Shown: positions 36,091 through 46,033 of the stretch, one piece after another
Layout: each line of letters opens with the position of its first letter
Numbering within the stretch: position 1 is the stretch's first letter
Assembly: GCA_016124585.1 (NCBI GenBank)
Contig: WGNL01000025.1
Location: 1 to 64,000 of the forward strand
From: Bacteroidota bacterium
Lineage (GTDB): Bacteria > Bacteroidota > Bacteroidia > Chitinophagales > Saprospiraceae
Direction of reading: 5' to 3'
Length of the DNA stretch: 64,000 bases
Translations under genes and position numbers: made by a program
Notes under the pieces: generated by a model
The model's database searches: none
What the model was told of the DNA's origin: nothing
The model's input: only the letters and a program-made list of their open reading frames with translations

Positions 36091-38139
36091 TTAAACTTTC
36101 CAGAATCGCAACAGTAGGATTTCCATTGCTAGTGCAATTAAGGCAATGATGATGCACCATTTCCAAAGTAACACCCCCTTACTACGGTCACTGACTACAT
36201 TCTCCAAGCTGGCAGATGCATTATCTGTTAAAATGCTGATGTTTTTGCCAATTTTTTCTTGCAATGCAGTGCTATTAAGGTAGCTTAAATCTGATTCCCG
36301 TCGGTCAAAATTGAATGCAAATTTTGAAAGTGTGGAATCCGGGTTCAGGAACAAATCGTAGAAACCAGCATCAAAAATTTGGTTTTGAAGCCCGATAAAA
36401 ACTTTTGAAGCAACAATCCTTTGCTGAGGAATAAACTCTTCCGATACTTTGCCATCCTTTGCTTCACCTCGCATTTTGTAAACACTTTCGCCGCCTCGCA
36501 CCAGGTTGTCTGATTCAATACTCTCATCCCTACCAATGGTGTAGGCAATTGGACGCTTGCGGGCACTGGAGATGGCCATTTTGTAGAGCATTGGGATAAA
36601 AATCTCCCCACTGTTGGCAAGGTTATTTACATCAGGGTCAAGGGGTGCTGCGCAAAGATAAAGTATGCCCTGGCCGCTTTTGTACTTACCCAAAAATGTG
36701 CTGCCATCACGGTAAGTCAACAATTTTTCTTCGCCTCTGCTGGCTTGGGTGTTCAAATGATAGTTCCCTTTGGAAGTAGGCAGCTTTAAGTTTGCCGACT
36801 TGTTTTCAAATACATCCTTAAAGATGAATTCCTCCGTATTTACATCCGCAACGGTGCGCTCTTGTTGCTCGTAGGCTTGCAGTTCGTTGGCTGGGATTGA
36901 GTTCAAAAACTCGTTGTAAGTCGCTACATTCGAGGTGTTTGATGGGAACACGAGCACATTGCCACCATTGGTCACATATTGACGAAGCTCCAATGCCAAG
37001 CCACTTGAAATGCTGTTAACGCCATTAACCACAATCAACTGGTATTCAGGAAACTTGGAAAAGGTGATTTGACTGACAGATTGGTTGTCAACTTTGAAAT
37101 AGCTGATACCTTTGAAGGCAGCTTCCAAGTAGGGACTTGGCATCAATTCGTTGATTACCAGCACATTAATTTGCTCTGCAACATTGTAAGTGAAATAATA
37201 ATGGTCATCAAACTGAACTGGATAATCCGTCAGCGCCAGTTCTGCTTCGTGCCAACCTGGCTTTTGGATATTAATCACCACGGTGTCCAGCATGGAGCTA
37301 CTTCCAGGTATGTTCAATTCGCCAACTGGTTTGGTTTCACCGTCGTATTTCACGGTGAGCCTTACGTTTTCAGCAGCATCAGTACTCCAGTTCTTCACTT
37401 TTACAATTAAGGAATTGGGTTGACTTAACATCTGCACGGGGGCTTCGAACCAAGCACTGTCAATGCTTACATTTTTCTCCTGAACTGCCTGCAACGGCAC
37501 TAGGTTTACGCTCAAAACTGTGTCCTTGACATTTTCTAAATCACTTATATTTTTTTGAAAATCGGAAATTACGTAGCTGACCTTGTTGGCTCCAATTCCG
37601 CTCCCTAATGCCTGTTTTTGCCTAGCCAATATTTGAGAAATAGTATGAACCGCAGGTGAAATTTTGATTTCCTCTACCAATCCGATGGCCTCCTCTTTAC
37701 TTACCAATCGTTGGTGTTTTCCTTCGAAATCATTCGTTAAAACCTGAAACCTATCATCAACTGCATAAGCAGAAATGATTTCTTTGGCTTTTTGCTTTGC
37801 TCGTTCCACCAAAGGGGCATCCTCACTCAAAGCGCTCATACTGAACGAGTTGTCCACAAAAACGCTCACAGCGTTTTCACCTTGTTTTACTTCTACATCT
37901 TTTGGGATAAACGGTTGCGCAAACGCAAAAACCAGCATAGCAACCGCCAAGCAACGGGCCAAAAGCACAAGCAAATTCCGGAGTTTGCGGCGGGAACTGG
38001 TCTCATCCTTTACTTCCTTCAGAAACCTGACATTGGTGAAGTACACCTTCTTGAATCGCCTGAAATAGAACAGGTGGATGATGATGGGGATGGCCAAAGC
38101 GCCTAATGCGAAGAGAAAACCAGGATATAAAAACTGCAT
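36091..38139 (-). CDS. BatA/VWA-like membrane protein
   Basis: A 682-residue protein with the N-terminal BatA double-anchor domain: helix 1 (PGFLFALGALAIPIIIHLFY) and helix 2 (NLLVLLARCLAVAMLVFAFA), joined by the conserved KKVYFTNVRFLKEVKDE loop. A VWA-like domain follows (VFVDNSFSM as the metal-site motif). Then come beta-rich domains and a glutamine-amidotransferase-like segment (LRQYVTNGGNVLVFPSN). A single C-terminal helix (WKWCIIIALIALAMEILLL) completes it. This matches Bacteroidota proteins of the aerotolerance-related BatA type, predicted periplasmic with membrane anchors. No BatB-E or MoxR genes are in the window. Function is not established; an envelope role is likely. Confidence 0.82.
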   Translation of the reverse strand: MQFLYPGFLFALGALAIPIIIHLFYFRRFKKVYFTNVRFLKEVKDETSSRRKLRNLLVLLARCLAVAMLVFAFAQPFIPKDVEVKQGENAVSVFVDNSFSMSALSEDAPLVERAKQKAKEIISAYAVDDRFQVLTNDFEGKHQRLVSKEEAIGLVEEIKISPAVHTISQILARQKQALGSGIGANKVSYVISDFQKNISDLENVKDTVLSVNLVPLQAVQEKNVSIDSAWFEAPVQMLSQPNSLIVKVKNWSTDAAENVRLTVKYDGETKPVGELNIPGSSSMLDTVVINIQKPGWHEAELALTDYPVQFDDHYYFTYNVAEQINVLVINELMPSPYLEAAFKGISYFKVDNQSVSQITFSKFPEYQLIVVNGVNSISSGLALELRQYVTNGGNVLVFPSNTSNVATYNEFLNSIPANELQAYEQQERTVADVNTEEFIFKDVFENKSANLKLPTSKGNYHLNTQASRGEEKLLTYRDGSTFLGKYKSGQGILYLCAAPLDPDVNNLANSGEIFIPMLYKMAISSARKRPIAYTIGRDESIESDNLVRGGESVYKMRGEAKDGKVSEEFIPQQRIVASKVFIGLQNQIFDAGFYDLFLNPDSTLSKFAFNFDRRESDLSYLNSTALQEKIGKNISILTDNASASLENVVSDRSKGVLLWKWCIIIALIALAMEILLLRFWKV

Positions 38140-38327
38140 GTCGGATGTTTGATGGGCTGCCAGTTTGCAGCCTCTGAATGTACGTTTTAAAACAGAAAAT
38201 GTTGTATCTAAATTGGACTTACGTCAATATTCACGCATTGTAAGATTTTGAGGGACGAAGTTATTGCTATCGCCTGAGAAATGTTAAATTGGCGTGTCAT
38301 TCTTTCCTTTTAACCTAAACCTTGGTT

Positions 38328-38816
38328 ATGAAAAAACTATTCTACCTCTTGCCCATGTCCGTTATTTTTTTGCTCACGCAATGTATGCCCGCCAAGCGAC
38401 TGCACCAAGCAGAAACCAATGCTGAAACAATCCGACTGTGGTATGAGGAAGGTTGGAACAAAGGAAACAATGAAGCACTTATTCCAAGGGTTTTTCATCC
38501 AGACTGGAGCGATGGCAACCCTTTGCAGCCAGAATCCAATCAAGGAATCGGAGGCATGTACGAACTTGTCAAATTTTACAAGCAAGCTTTTCCTGATGCA
38601 CATTTTACTATCACTCATCTTTTTGCAGATGATACACATGCTGCCATTCGTTACGAAGTCGAAGCTACCCACATGGGCGATGCTTTTGGTGTGCCTGCTA
38701 CTGGCAAGAAATTCACGTCAACAGGACAGGTGATTTATGAAATGCGGGATGGGAAAATATACCGGAGTTGGCAGGAACTTGATTTGATGGGCATCATGAA
38801 TCAACTGAAGGATTGA
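38328..38816 (+). CDS. SnoaL-like (ester cyclase) lipoprotein
   Basis: A 162-residue protein with a lipoprotein signal (LLTQC, Cys at about residue 19), then a SnoaL-like NTF2-fold domain with WYEEGWNKGNNEALIPRVFH, AFPDAHFTITHLFAD, AIRYEVEATHMGD and GKIYRSWQELDLMGIMNQL. The fold is shared by polyketide cyclases and ester-cyclase-like proteins. A role in small-molecule binding or catalysis outside the cytoplasm is plausible but unassigned. The ATG at 38328 is used; a TTG two codons upstream is possible. The gene converges with the glycosyltransferase with two bases between the stops. Confidence 0.78.
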   Translation: MKKLFYLLPMSVIFLLTQCMPAKRLHQAETNAETIRLWYEEGWNKGNNEALIPRVFHPDWSDGNPLQPESNQGIGGMYELVKFYKQAFPDAHFTITHLFADDTHAAIRYEVEATHMGDAFGVPATGKKFTSTGQVIYEMRDGKIYRSWQELDLMGIMNQLKD

Positions 38817-38818
38817 AG

Positions 38819-39598
38819 TCAATATGAGTTTTTTGAAAAAATGGAACGCAAGACGATTTGGCAATGCGAAATCAGATTTGGCCAAAAACCAAAGTGTTTT
38901 TTCAAAACTTCATACCTGTCTCTAAGTGACTGGCGGTGGCGTTGCTTGGAAACTCCGCCAGTCAGGTAATTGGCTAAAACCATTTCAGAATTTACTGTTT
39001 GCCTGCTTTTTTTCAAAATTTCAATTACCCAATCAATATCTGCCGCCAAGTTCCCTTCCTTAAACGCCGGGCAGATAGATTTCCGAGCAATAAATGCTTG
39101 GTGGCAGACGACCATTCCCATTTTCAAACTTTTCCATGTCAGTTCGGAAGGTAATTTCTGCGTTGTCAATTCGGTCCGTGTTCCAAGAACATGGCGGGTA
39201 AAAGTAACTAGGTTGGTTTCACCGTAAAGCACATCAGTTTCTGAGCCATATTTCAACATCATTTTCTCGACAGTGTTAGCTTCTGGCAATTCATCGCCTG
39301 CATTCAGAAACCAAATGAAGTCACCTGTGGCCAAATGCAACCCTTTGTTCATCGCATCATAAAGCCCTTTGTCTCGTTCGCTCACCCATTTGAGGATTTT
39401 TGCATTCAGTAATTTTTCATTGGCTAATTCCACAAGGGCGATGGCTGTCAGGGTGTGGTCGGTAGAGCCGCCATCTACGATGATGTATTCGATATGGGGA
39501 TAAGTTTGTGCAAGCACACTATTTGCCGTACCACGTAGGTAGTAGGCGCCATTGTAAACCACGGTGATGATGCTGATGAGTGGTGGACGTGCAATCAT
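38819..39598 (-). CDS. Glycosyltransferase family 2
   Basis: A 259-residue GT-A fold glycosyltransferase. The N-terminal nucleotide-sugar site shows SIITVVYNG and IEYIIVDGGSTDHT. KWVSERDKGLYDAMNKGLHL and GDFIWFLNAGDEL (the DxD-like metal region) follow. This pattern is typical of the WcaA-like GT2 subgroup that builds cell-surface polysaccharides. No membrane helices are visible. The frame extends upstream to 39754, but that leader overlaps the AraC gene end and is not conserved-looking, so the ATG at 39598 is used. No other polysaccharide genes are beside it. Donor and acceptor are unknown. Confidence 0.87.
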   Translation of the reverse strand: MIARPPLISIITVVYNGAYYLRGTANSVLAQTYPHIEYIIVDGGSTDHTLTAIALVELANEKLLNAKILKWVSERDKGLYDAMNKGLHLATGDFIWFLNAGDELPEANTVEKMMLKYGSETDVLYGETNLVTFTRHVLGTRTELTTQKLPSELTWKSLKMGMVVCHQAFIARKSICPAFKEGNLAADIDWVIEILKKSRQTVNSEMVLANYLTGGVSKQRHRQSLRDRYEVLKKHFGFWPNLISHCQIVLRSIFSKNSY

Positions 39599-39668
39599 GG
39601 TGGCGAAGATAATTCGAATACTTGATGAATAGAGTTTGAAAAACAAGGCTTTAAAAACCAAAAAATGA

Positions 39669-40520
39669 CTATTGGTTCTTCCTGTAGGTGACTGGATTCT
39701 GACCCAGTGCTTTTTTAAAGGCTTTGTTGAAGTAGGAAATATTGCTAAAGCCACTTTCGAAGCAGATTTCAGCGACCGATTTTTCGGTGGTTGCCAGCAA
39801 ATTGGCAGCGTGGTTTACCCTGAAATGTGTCAATGCCTCAACAAAAGTCTGTCGAGCAATTTTCTTGAAGAATCGGCAGAATGAAGTGGGAGAAAGGTTG
39901 GCCACAGCTGCGATGGATTCCAATGGAACTTCAGTAGTGTAGTTTTCCGATAAAAAAGCATAGACTTTTCGGAATCGTTCTGTGTCCAAAGGCGTCGGCG
40001 GATGCTCCATAAAATGATAGTCGATGACAGAAACCTCCTTTGATTCAGAAATAATTAGCAGTAAATCAATGAGTTGCAGAAATTTTTGAGCAGGCTTTAG
40101 CTCAGTTTTCTGGTTCATCTTTTTTCCTAGCGCATCCCTTGTCTTCCCGAAAATATGGATACCATATTTCGCTTTTTCCAGCAGTTGGTTGACTTTGGCC
40201 ATCTCCGGCATTTCCCAAAATTCATTTCCCACGAATTCCTTTTTGAACTGGATGACTACTTGTTCAGCTGCTTTGCTGTCATTAAGATAATCTGTACTAA
40301 GCCAAGTATGTGGCAAATTTGAGCCTAGCAGCACCAAATCGCCTGGCTCAAAACTGGAAACTTGCCTGCCGACCATTCGTTTTCCACGCCCCTTGATGAT
40401 ATAGGTTAGCTCAATTTCAGGATGAAAATGAAAAGGAGCATCGAACCGGGCTTGAACGAATCGCCGCCAAAGGAAGGAGGTGTTGGTATTCCCAGAAATT
40501 TGCTCAAATGTGGGTTTCAT
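39669..40520 (-). CDS. AraC-family transcriptional regulator
   Basis: A 283-residue regulator. The N-terminal cupin domain has a metal/ligand pocket-like PFHFHPEIELTYIIKG and GDLVLLGSNLPHTW. The C-terminal part holds two helix-turn-helix motifs: one around LESIAAVANLSPTSFCRFFK, the other in SVAEICFESGFSNISYFNKA. The terminal GQNPVTYRK is characteristic of AraC proteins. It is divergent from the SusC/SusD/SusE genes, with a 290-base intergenic region between starts, so it is a natural candidate to control that locus in response to a sugar or glycan (inference). An inverted-repeat operator was not identified with confidence. Confidence 0.92.
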   Translation of the reverse strand: MKPTFEQISGNTNTSFLWRRFVQARFDAPFHFHPEIELTYIIKGRGKRMVGRQVSSFEPGDLVLLGSNLPHTWLSTDYLNDSKAAEQVVIQFKKEFVGNEFWEMPEMAKVNQLLEKAKYGIHIFGKTRDALGKKMNQKTELKPAQKFLQLIDLLLIISESKEVSVIDYHFMEHPPTPLDTERFRKVYAFLSENYTTEVPLESIAAVANLSPTSFCRFFKKIARQTFVEALTHFRVNHAANLLATTEKSVAEICFESGFSNISYFNKAFKKALGQNPVTYRKNQ

Positions 40521-40810
40521 TCTTAATTAAAATTGCCTTAGATTTTAAATTTTGAAAAAGAATTGGACAATATTACATCATTTTTTGCAAAAAAAGAGGA
40601 AGTCCATTTCCATTAAATACCGTGACTTTGTTGCCCTGATTCTTGAGATTGTTTTGTTATTACTTTTTGGGCTTTGGTGTTTTAGTCAATATTGTAACAC
40701 TCTAATTGAATTGTACAGATTTTCAAAAACCTAATCCGCAAAACCGCATTTAAAAACGTTTAACTAAATAGATTTTCAAAATCATTTTCTCAAACCTAAC
40801 TTAAGATTGC

Positions 40811-43732
40811 ATGAAACTAATTATTCAAAATTTCTTTCTGCTCCTTGGGCTGGCCTTCATGCCGGTACTTGCATTTAGTCAAAGGACTATTTCAGGAACT
40901 GTGACAGATGGCAGTTCAGGTGAGACGCTTATCGGTGCAAGCATTCTAGTTGTTGGCACCTCTACTGGTACCGTCTCCGATGTGGACGGCACCTACAGTT
41001 TATCAGTTCCGACAGAAGCGACGACACTTCGTTTCAGCTACACGGGTTACGAAACGGTGGATGTGGCAATTGGCGCTTCCAATACGTTAGATGTAAAAAT
41101 GGCCGCAGGTACACTCCTAAACGAAGTCGTGGTGATTGGCTACGGGGAAGTTAAAAAGGAAGATGCAACTGGCTCAGTTACGGAAGTGAACTCCGATGTG
41201 TTCAATAGGGGCTCTATCACAGCGCCCCAGGAATTGTTGGCTGGTAAAGTAGCTGGCGTTCAAATCACGCCTAGTGCTGACCCAGGTGGTGGTGCACAAA
41301 TCCGAATTCGTGGAGGGTCTTCTTTGAGTGCTTCAAATGACCCACTGATTGTCATCGATGGCATTCCCCTTGACAACGGCACCATTTCTGGTGCACGTAA
41401 CGTTTTTGACTTTGTGAATCCAAACGATATTGAGACGTTTACCGTATTGAAAGATGCTTCCGCAACTGCAATTTATGGCAGCCGGGCGTCCAACGGCGTT
41501 ATTATCATCACCACCAAAAAAGGCAAGCTTGGACAAAAAATGAAGGTGGAATACAACGGCAATATCTCCTTCAGCAATGCGCTTGAAACTGGCGATGTGC
41601 TAAATGCTAGCGAATATACCGACTTGATTAACAGCCGTTTCCCGGATGGCAATGCAGCTAGGGCTGCTCTCGGAAGTGCCAACACCAACTGGCAAGATGC
41701 TATCTACGAAACTGGCGTTGGGCATGACCACAACTTGAATGTTTCAGGTGGAATTGGACCAGTTCCTTATCGTGTATCAGCTGGCTACACCGACAAAAAA
41801 GGGATACTTCTTACCGATCGTTTTCAACGTACCACTGGTTCTATCAACCTGACGCCCAAATTCATTGATAACCGTTTGCAGGTGAATTTCAGCCTGAAAG
41901 GCATGAACACGGACAACCATTTCGGCAATCAGGGTGCAATTGGTGCAGCTTCATTTTTTGACCCAACCCATCCGATTTATGACGAGAACAGCCCCTACGG
42001 TGGGTATTTCACTTGGACTCAAAACAATGGTGACCCCAATGTATTGGCACCTGCCAACCCGCTTGCTCAGTTGATGCTTCGCAAGGACGTTTCAAATGTG
42101 AAGCGGTTTGTGGTCAGCTCAGGGTTTGACTATCGTTTTGGCTTTTTGCCAGAGCTGAGGGCAAACTTGAATTTGGCCTATGATAAATCGAAAGGTGAGG
42201 GCACCGTTGATGTTCCTGAATATGCCTCTTTTGCTTTTTTTGATGGTGGCGTAAAAAATACTTACAGCCAAACTAAAGAGAACAGCTTGCTTGAATTTTA
42301 CTTGAATTATGTAAAAGATTTGGGGCAAACCAAAGTAGATGTCATGGGTGGTTACTCATGGCAGCGCAATTACTTCACGGATGATTTTACCAACAGCAAT
42401 ATCTCTGGTACTGAGACTTCAAGTGGTGATAATTCTGGCGAATTGTTCTTGCTTTCCTTGTTTGGCCGTGTCAATCTTACCTTTTTTGACAGGTTGCTCT
42501 TGACTGGAACATTGCGGAGCGACAATTCATCGAGGTTTTCAAAGGATACCCGTCAGGGCTTGTTCCCTGCTGCCGCACTTGGTTTCAAGGTAGTAGATGG
42601 TAATGGAAAAGGTACCGTCTCTTCCCTCAAAGTTCGCCTTGGTTGGGGTATTACAGGTCAGCAAAATATTGGTGACTACTACGTACACTTACCGCGCTAC
42701 TTGGCTAGTTTTGAAAATGCAGGTTACCAATTTGGCGATACATTTGTTCAAACACTTCGCCCAGGCGGTTATGATAGCAAAATCAAATGGGAAGAAACTA
42801 CCACTGAAAACGTTGGTATCGACTACGGATTCTTGGATGAAAGAATTTATGGCTCTTTTGAAGTTTACCAACGCAAGACGAAGGACTTGTTGAATTTCAT
42901 TCCTGTTCCTGCTGGTTCCAACCTGACAAATTACATCAATACGAATGTCGGTGACCTTGAAAACAAAGGGATTGAGTTCGCTATCAATGTGAACCCAATC
43001 CGCAGCCCAAAGATGAATTGGGATTTTGGTTTCAATATTACAGCCAACAAGAACAAAATCACCAAATTGACTGCTTCCGACGATCCTGCCTACAACGGTG
43101 TGCTGACAGGCAATATCAGCGGTGGTGTAGGTAACACGGCTCAAATCCACAGCGTTGGCTATCCTGCCAATTCGTTTTATGTTTACGAGCAGGTTTATGA
43201 TGAGCAGGGAGTTCCAATTGAAGGTTTGTATGTTGACAGGAACGGCGATGGCATTGTGAATTCTGACGACCTCTATCGTTATGAAAAAGCTGCGCCGAAT
43301 TACTTCCTTGGCTTTACTTCAACTTTCACTTACCACAATTTTGATTTCTCATTTGCTGGACGGGCCAATGTTGGCAATTACGTTTACAATAACGTACAAT
43401 CTGGTACCAGCTACGCCAACCTTTACCATCCAACTGGTTATCTTGGCAATGTGAATTCGATTGCTACTTATTTAGACTTTCAAAACCCACAGTATTTGAG
43501 CGATTATTTCGTTCAGAATGCCTCCTTCTTGCGGATAGACCACGTGACGCTGGGCTATAATTTTGGGGACATGATTCAGAAAATCAGTTTCCTAAAATTG
43601 TTTGTGACAGTTCAAAATCCATTGTTGATTACGAACTATGAAGGCATCGACCCAGAGGTAGCCAGTGGCCTTGACAATAATGTCTATCCACGTTCACGTA
43701 CCATTTTGTTTGGTTTGAATGCTCGGTTTTGA
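40811..43732 (+). CDS. susC: SusC/RagA-type TonB-linked outer-membrane protein
   Basis: A 973-residue SusC-like transporter. After the signal peptide (cleavage near AFSQ) a carboxypeptidase-like domain begins with RTISGTVTDGSSGETLIGAS. The TonB-box region follows as LNEVVVIGYGEVKKEDATGS. A plug contains PQELLAGKVAGVQITPSADP, RIRGGSSLSASNDPLIVIDG and IYGSRASNGVIIITTKKGK, the RagA signature. The remainder is the beta-barrel, ending ILFGLNARF with a terminal Phe. It imports glycans or oligomers across the outer membrane with the SusD-like lid encoded 21 bases downstream. Position next to an AraC regulator suggests inducible expression. The substrate is not known. SusE-type modules hint at a starch-like glucan (inference). 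Confidence 0.95.
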   Translation: MKLIIQNFFLLLGLAFMPVLAFSQRTISGTVTDGSSGETLIGASILVVGTSTGTVSDVDGTYSLSVPTEATTLRFSYTGYETVDVAIGASNTLDVKMAAGTLLNEVVVIGYGEVKKEDATGSVTEVNSDVFNRGSITAPQELLAGKVAGVQITPSADPGGGAQIRIRGGSSLSASNDPLIVIDGIPLDNGTISGARNVFDFVNPNDIETFTVLKDASATAIYGSRASNGVIIITTKKGKLGQKMKVEYNGNISFSNALETGDVLNASEYTDLINSRFPDGNAARAALGSANTNWQDAIYETGVGHDHNLNVSGGIGPVPYRVSAGYTDKKGILLTDRFQRTTGSINLTPKFIDNRLQVNFSLKGMNTDNHFGNQGAIGAASFFDPTHPIYDENSPYGGYFTWTQNNGDPNVLAPANPLAQLMLRKDVSNVKRFVVSSGFDYRFGFLPELRANLNLAYDKSKGEGTVDVPEYASFAFFDGGVKNTYSQTKENSLLEFYLNYVKDLGQTKVDVMGGYSWQRNYFTDDFTNSNISGTETSSGDNSGELFLLSLFGRVNLTFFDRLLLTGTLRSDNSSRFSKDTRQGLFPAAALGFKVVDGNGKGTVSSLKVRLGWGITGQQNIGDYYVHLPRYLASFENAGYQFGDTFVQTLRPGGYDSKIKWEETTTENVGIDYGFLDERIYGSFEVYQRKTKDLLNFIPVPAGSNLTNYINTNVGDLENKGIEFAINVNPIRSPKMNWDFGFNITANKNKITKLTASDDPAYNGVLTGNISGGVGNTAQIHSVGYPANSFYVYEQVYDEQGVPIEGLYVDRNGDGIVNSDDLYRYEKAAPNYFLGFTSTFTYHNFDFSFAGRANVGNYVYNNVQSGTSYANLYHPTGYLGNVNSIATYLDFQNPQYLSDYFVQNASFLRIDHVTLGYNFGDMIQKISFLKLFVTVQNPLLITNYEGIDPEVASGLDNNVYPRSRTILFGLNARF

Positions 43733-43753
43733 TAATTCAAAAAATCTTAAATC

Positions 43754-45961
43754 ATGAAGTTATTTTCATTTTCAAAAATATTCTGGCTAACGGGGATACT
43801 TCTCGTATTCTCGTCTTGCTTCAAGGACCTCGATACGGTGCCAACCGACAAAGATGAACTCACGTCGGCAGCTGTATACGAAGATCCAGCTAACTACAAA
43901 AAAGTATTGGCTCGTTTATATTCTGGCTTGGCTGTAACTGGCCAACAAGGCCCGGCAGGCCAACCTGACATCAGCGGTATTGATGAAGGCTTTGGTCAAT
44001 ACCTTCGCATGTACTGGTATTTGCAGGAGTTGTCAACTGATGAGGCGGTTATTGGCTGGAATGATGCTACAATCCAGGATTTTCACAAACAAAACTGGAG
44101 CTCCGACGACGGTTTTATTTATGCCTGCTACAGCCGGATTTTCTATCAGGTAGCCATTTGCAACGAATTCCTTCGGGAAACAACTGATGCCAAATTGGAC
44201 AGCCGCAACGTAGATGCCGGTTTGCGCAGCGACATAAAGACTTACCGTGCTGAGGCCCGCTTTTTGCGTGCCCTCAGCTACTACCATGCCCTTGACCTCT
44301 TCCGCAATGTACCCTTCGTAACAGAAGAGGACGAGGTAGGTGCCTTCTTCCCTAAGCAGATTTCTGCTGCTGACCTTTACACTTGGTTAGAGAATGAAAT
44401 CAAAGCTTTCGAGCCAGACATGGCTGCACCACGCAGCAACGAGTATGGACGTGCCGACCAAGCTGCCGCTTGGATGTTGCTCTCCAAATTGTACTTGAAC
44501 GCCGAAGTCTATGTCGGCAAAAATGCTTACACCGATGCAGTAACGTATTCCAAAAAAGTAATTGATTCTGGCTACGAACTGGAACCGAACTTCGCCAATT
44601 TGTTTCTCGCCGACAACAATAAATCGAAGGAAATCATCTTCCCAATCACTTTCGATGGCGTTCATACCCGTACTTATGGCGGCATGACATTTTTGGTACA
44701 CGCACCAGTAGGTGGTAGTATGTCCGCCAGCGATTTTGGCTTGGATGGTGGCTGGGGCGGTATCCGTACTACCAGTGCTATCGTAAACAAATATCCAGCA
44801 GCGGGCAGTGGTGGCAGCATCATTGTGGCAGCAAACCAAGGCAATACGGGCTACCCTGTGGTAAATGTACCCGGTGACTTCCAAGGCTGGGACCCTGCAT
44901 TGACCACGACCGTTTTGTCCTCACCAAACAGCGACGACAAATACGAAGGTTATTTTTGGCTTAATGCAGGCGCAATGTTCAAGTTTGCATTGGGTAGCTG
45001 GGATACCAACTGGGGTGACACTGGTGCTGACGGTACACTTGATGCAGGTGGTGACAATATCACAGTCGCTGAAGATGGCTTCTACAAAATCAATGTTGAT
45101 TTGGGTGCCCTGACCTACACTATTTTAAAGACAGACTGGGGCCTTATCGGCTCTGCAACTGCCGATGGCTGGGATAGCGACCAGAACATGACATACGATG
45201 CAACAGATAATACTTGGAACATTACCACAACTCTCGTAGCTGGTGAGGTAAAATTCCGGGCAAATGATGCTTGGGATTTGAACTATGGTGACGATGGTGC
45301 GGATGCCATCCTAAATGAAGGTGGTGCCAATATTGCCATCCCAGAAAATGGGTTGTATGCCATCAAGCTATACCTGGATTCGCCAGATCATACCTATTCC
45401 ATCGAGAAAATGGCGACGGAATCGGATACTCGTAACCAGTTCTACACCAATGGTCAAAACTTGGAAATAGCTGATATTTCACAATTTACTGATGGCTACG
45501 CTGTCGCAAAATACAAGAACGTGACCTCGACTGGAGCGCCTGGATCTGACCAGACTTTTGTTGACACCGACTTCCCAATGTTTCGTTTGGCGGATGCCTA
45601 TTTGATGTACGCTGAAGCCGTACTCCGTGGCGGTGCCGGTGGTGACCAAGCTACTGCTTTGCAGTATATTAATGACCTTCGAACCCGAGCCTACAATGGC
45701 CCGACTGGCAATATCAGCAGCGCTGATTTGACCTTGGACTTCATTCTCGATGAGCGGGCACGGGAACTGCTCTGGGAAGGCCATCGCCGCACAGACTTGG
45801 TTCGTTATGGCCAATTCACGAATGGCACCTATCTCTGGCCTTGGAAGGGCGGTGTAGCTGCTGGTAGTGCCGTGGATGAATGCCGTGACGTGTACCCAAT
45901 CCCGTCACAGGATTTGAACGCCAACAACAACTTGAAGCAAAATGGCACGGGTTGTTATTGA
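43754..45961 (+). CDS. susD: SusD/RagB lipoprotein with inserted SusE-type modules
   Basis: A 735-residue lipoprotein (signal ending FSSC, Cys22). The SusD fold is seen at both ends. The N-terminal part contains AEARFLRALSYYHALDLFRN (residues 166-185, TPR helix), and the C-terminal part contains FPMFRLADAYLMYAEAVLRG, ALQYINDLRTRAYNG and ERARELLWEGHRRTDLVRYG. Between them, residues about 367-552 (44852-45409) hold two immunoglobulin-like modules (VPGDFQGWDP, then WGLIGSATADGWDSD and VKFRANDAWDLNYGDDG). These closely resemble the neighbouring SusE protein. Typical SusD proteins are 500-600 residues, so this is a large insertion. It binds glycan at the mouth of SusC. The inserted modules may add glycan contacts (inference). 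Confidence 0.93.
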   Translation: MKLFSFSKIFWLTGILLVFSSCFKDLDTVPTDKDELTSAAVYEDPANYKKVLARLYSGLAVTGQQGPAGQPDISGIDEGFGQYLRMYWYLQELSTDEAVIGWNDATIQDFHKQNWSSDDGFIYACYSRIFYQVAICNEFLRETTDAKLDSRNVDAGLRSDIKTYRAEARFLRALSYYHALDLFRNVPFVTEEDEVGAFFPKQISAADLYTWLENEIKAFEPDMAAPRSNEYGRADQAAAWMLLSKLYLNAEVYVGKNAYTDAVTYSKKVIDSGYELEPNFANLFLADNNKSKEIIFPITFDGVHTRTYGGMTFLVHAPVGGSMSASDFGLDGGWGGIRTTSAIVNKYPAAGSGGSIIVAANQGNTGYPVVNVPGDFQGWDPALTTTVLSSPNSDDKYEGYFWLNAGAMFKFALGSWDTNWGDTGADGTLDAGGDNITVAEDGFYKINVDLGALTYTILKTDWGLIGSATADGWDSDQNMTYDATDNTWNITTTLVAGEVKFRANDAWDLNYGDDGADAILNEGGANIAIPENGLYAIKLYLDSPDHTYSIEKMATESDTRNQFYTNGQNLEIADISQFTDGYAVAKYKNVTSTGAPGSDQTFVDTDFPMFRLADAYLMYAEAVLRGGAGGDQATALQYINDLRTRAYNGPTGNISSADLTLDFILDERARELLWEGHRRTDLVRYGQFTNGTYLWPWKGGVAAGSAVDECRDVYPIPSQDLNANNNLKQNGTGCY

Positions 45962-45983
45962 TTTCTAACCAAATTTTTTAATC

Positions 45984-46015
45984 AAGACAAGGTTGAAAGC
46001 TTTCAACCTTGTCTT
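45984..46015. repeat. Perfect 32-nt palindrome between susD and susE
   Basis: The two 16-nt halves are exact reverse complements, reading AAGACAAGGTTGAAAG from 45984. An RNA would form a stem of about 14 bp with a four-base loop. It is not followed by a T run. It may act as an attenuator or mRNA-stabilising stem between the two genes (inference). Confidence 0.7.
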
Positions 46016-46033
46016 CATCAAAATTAAACAAAG

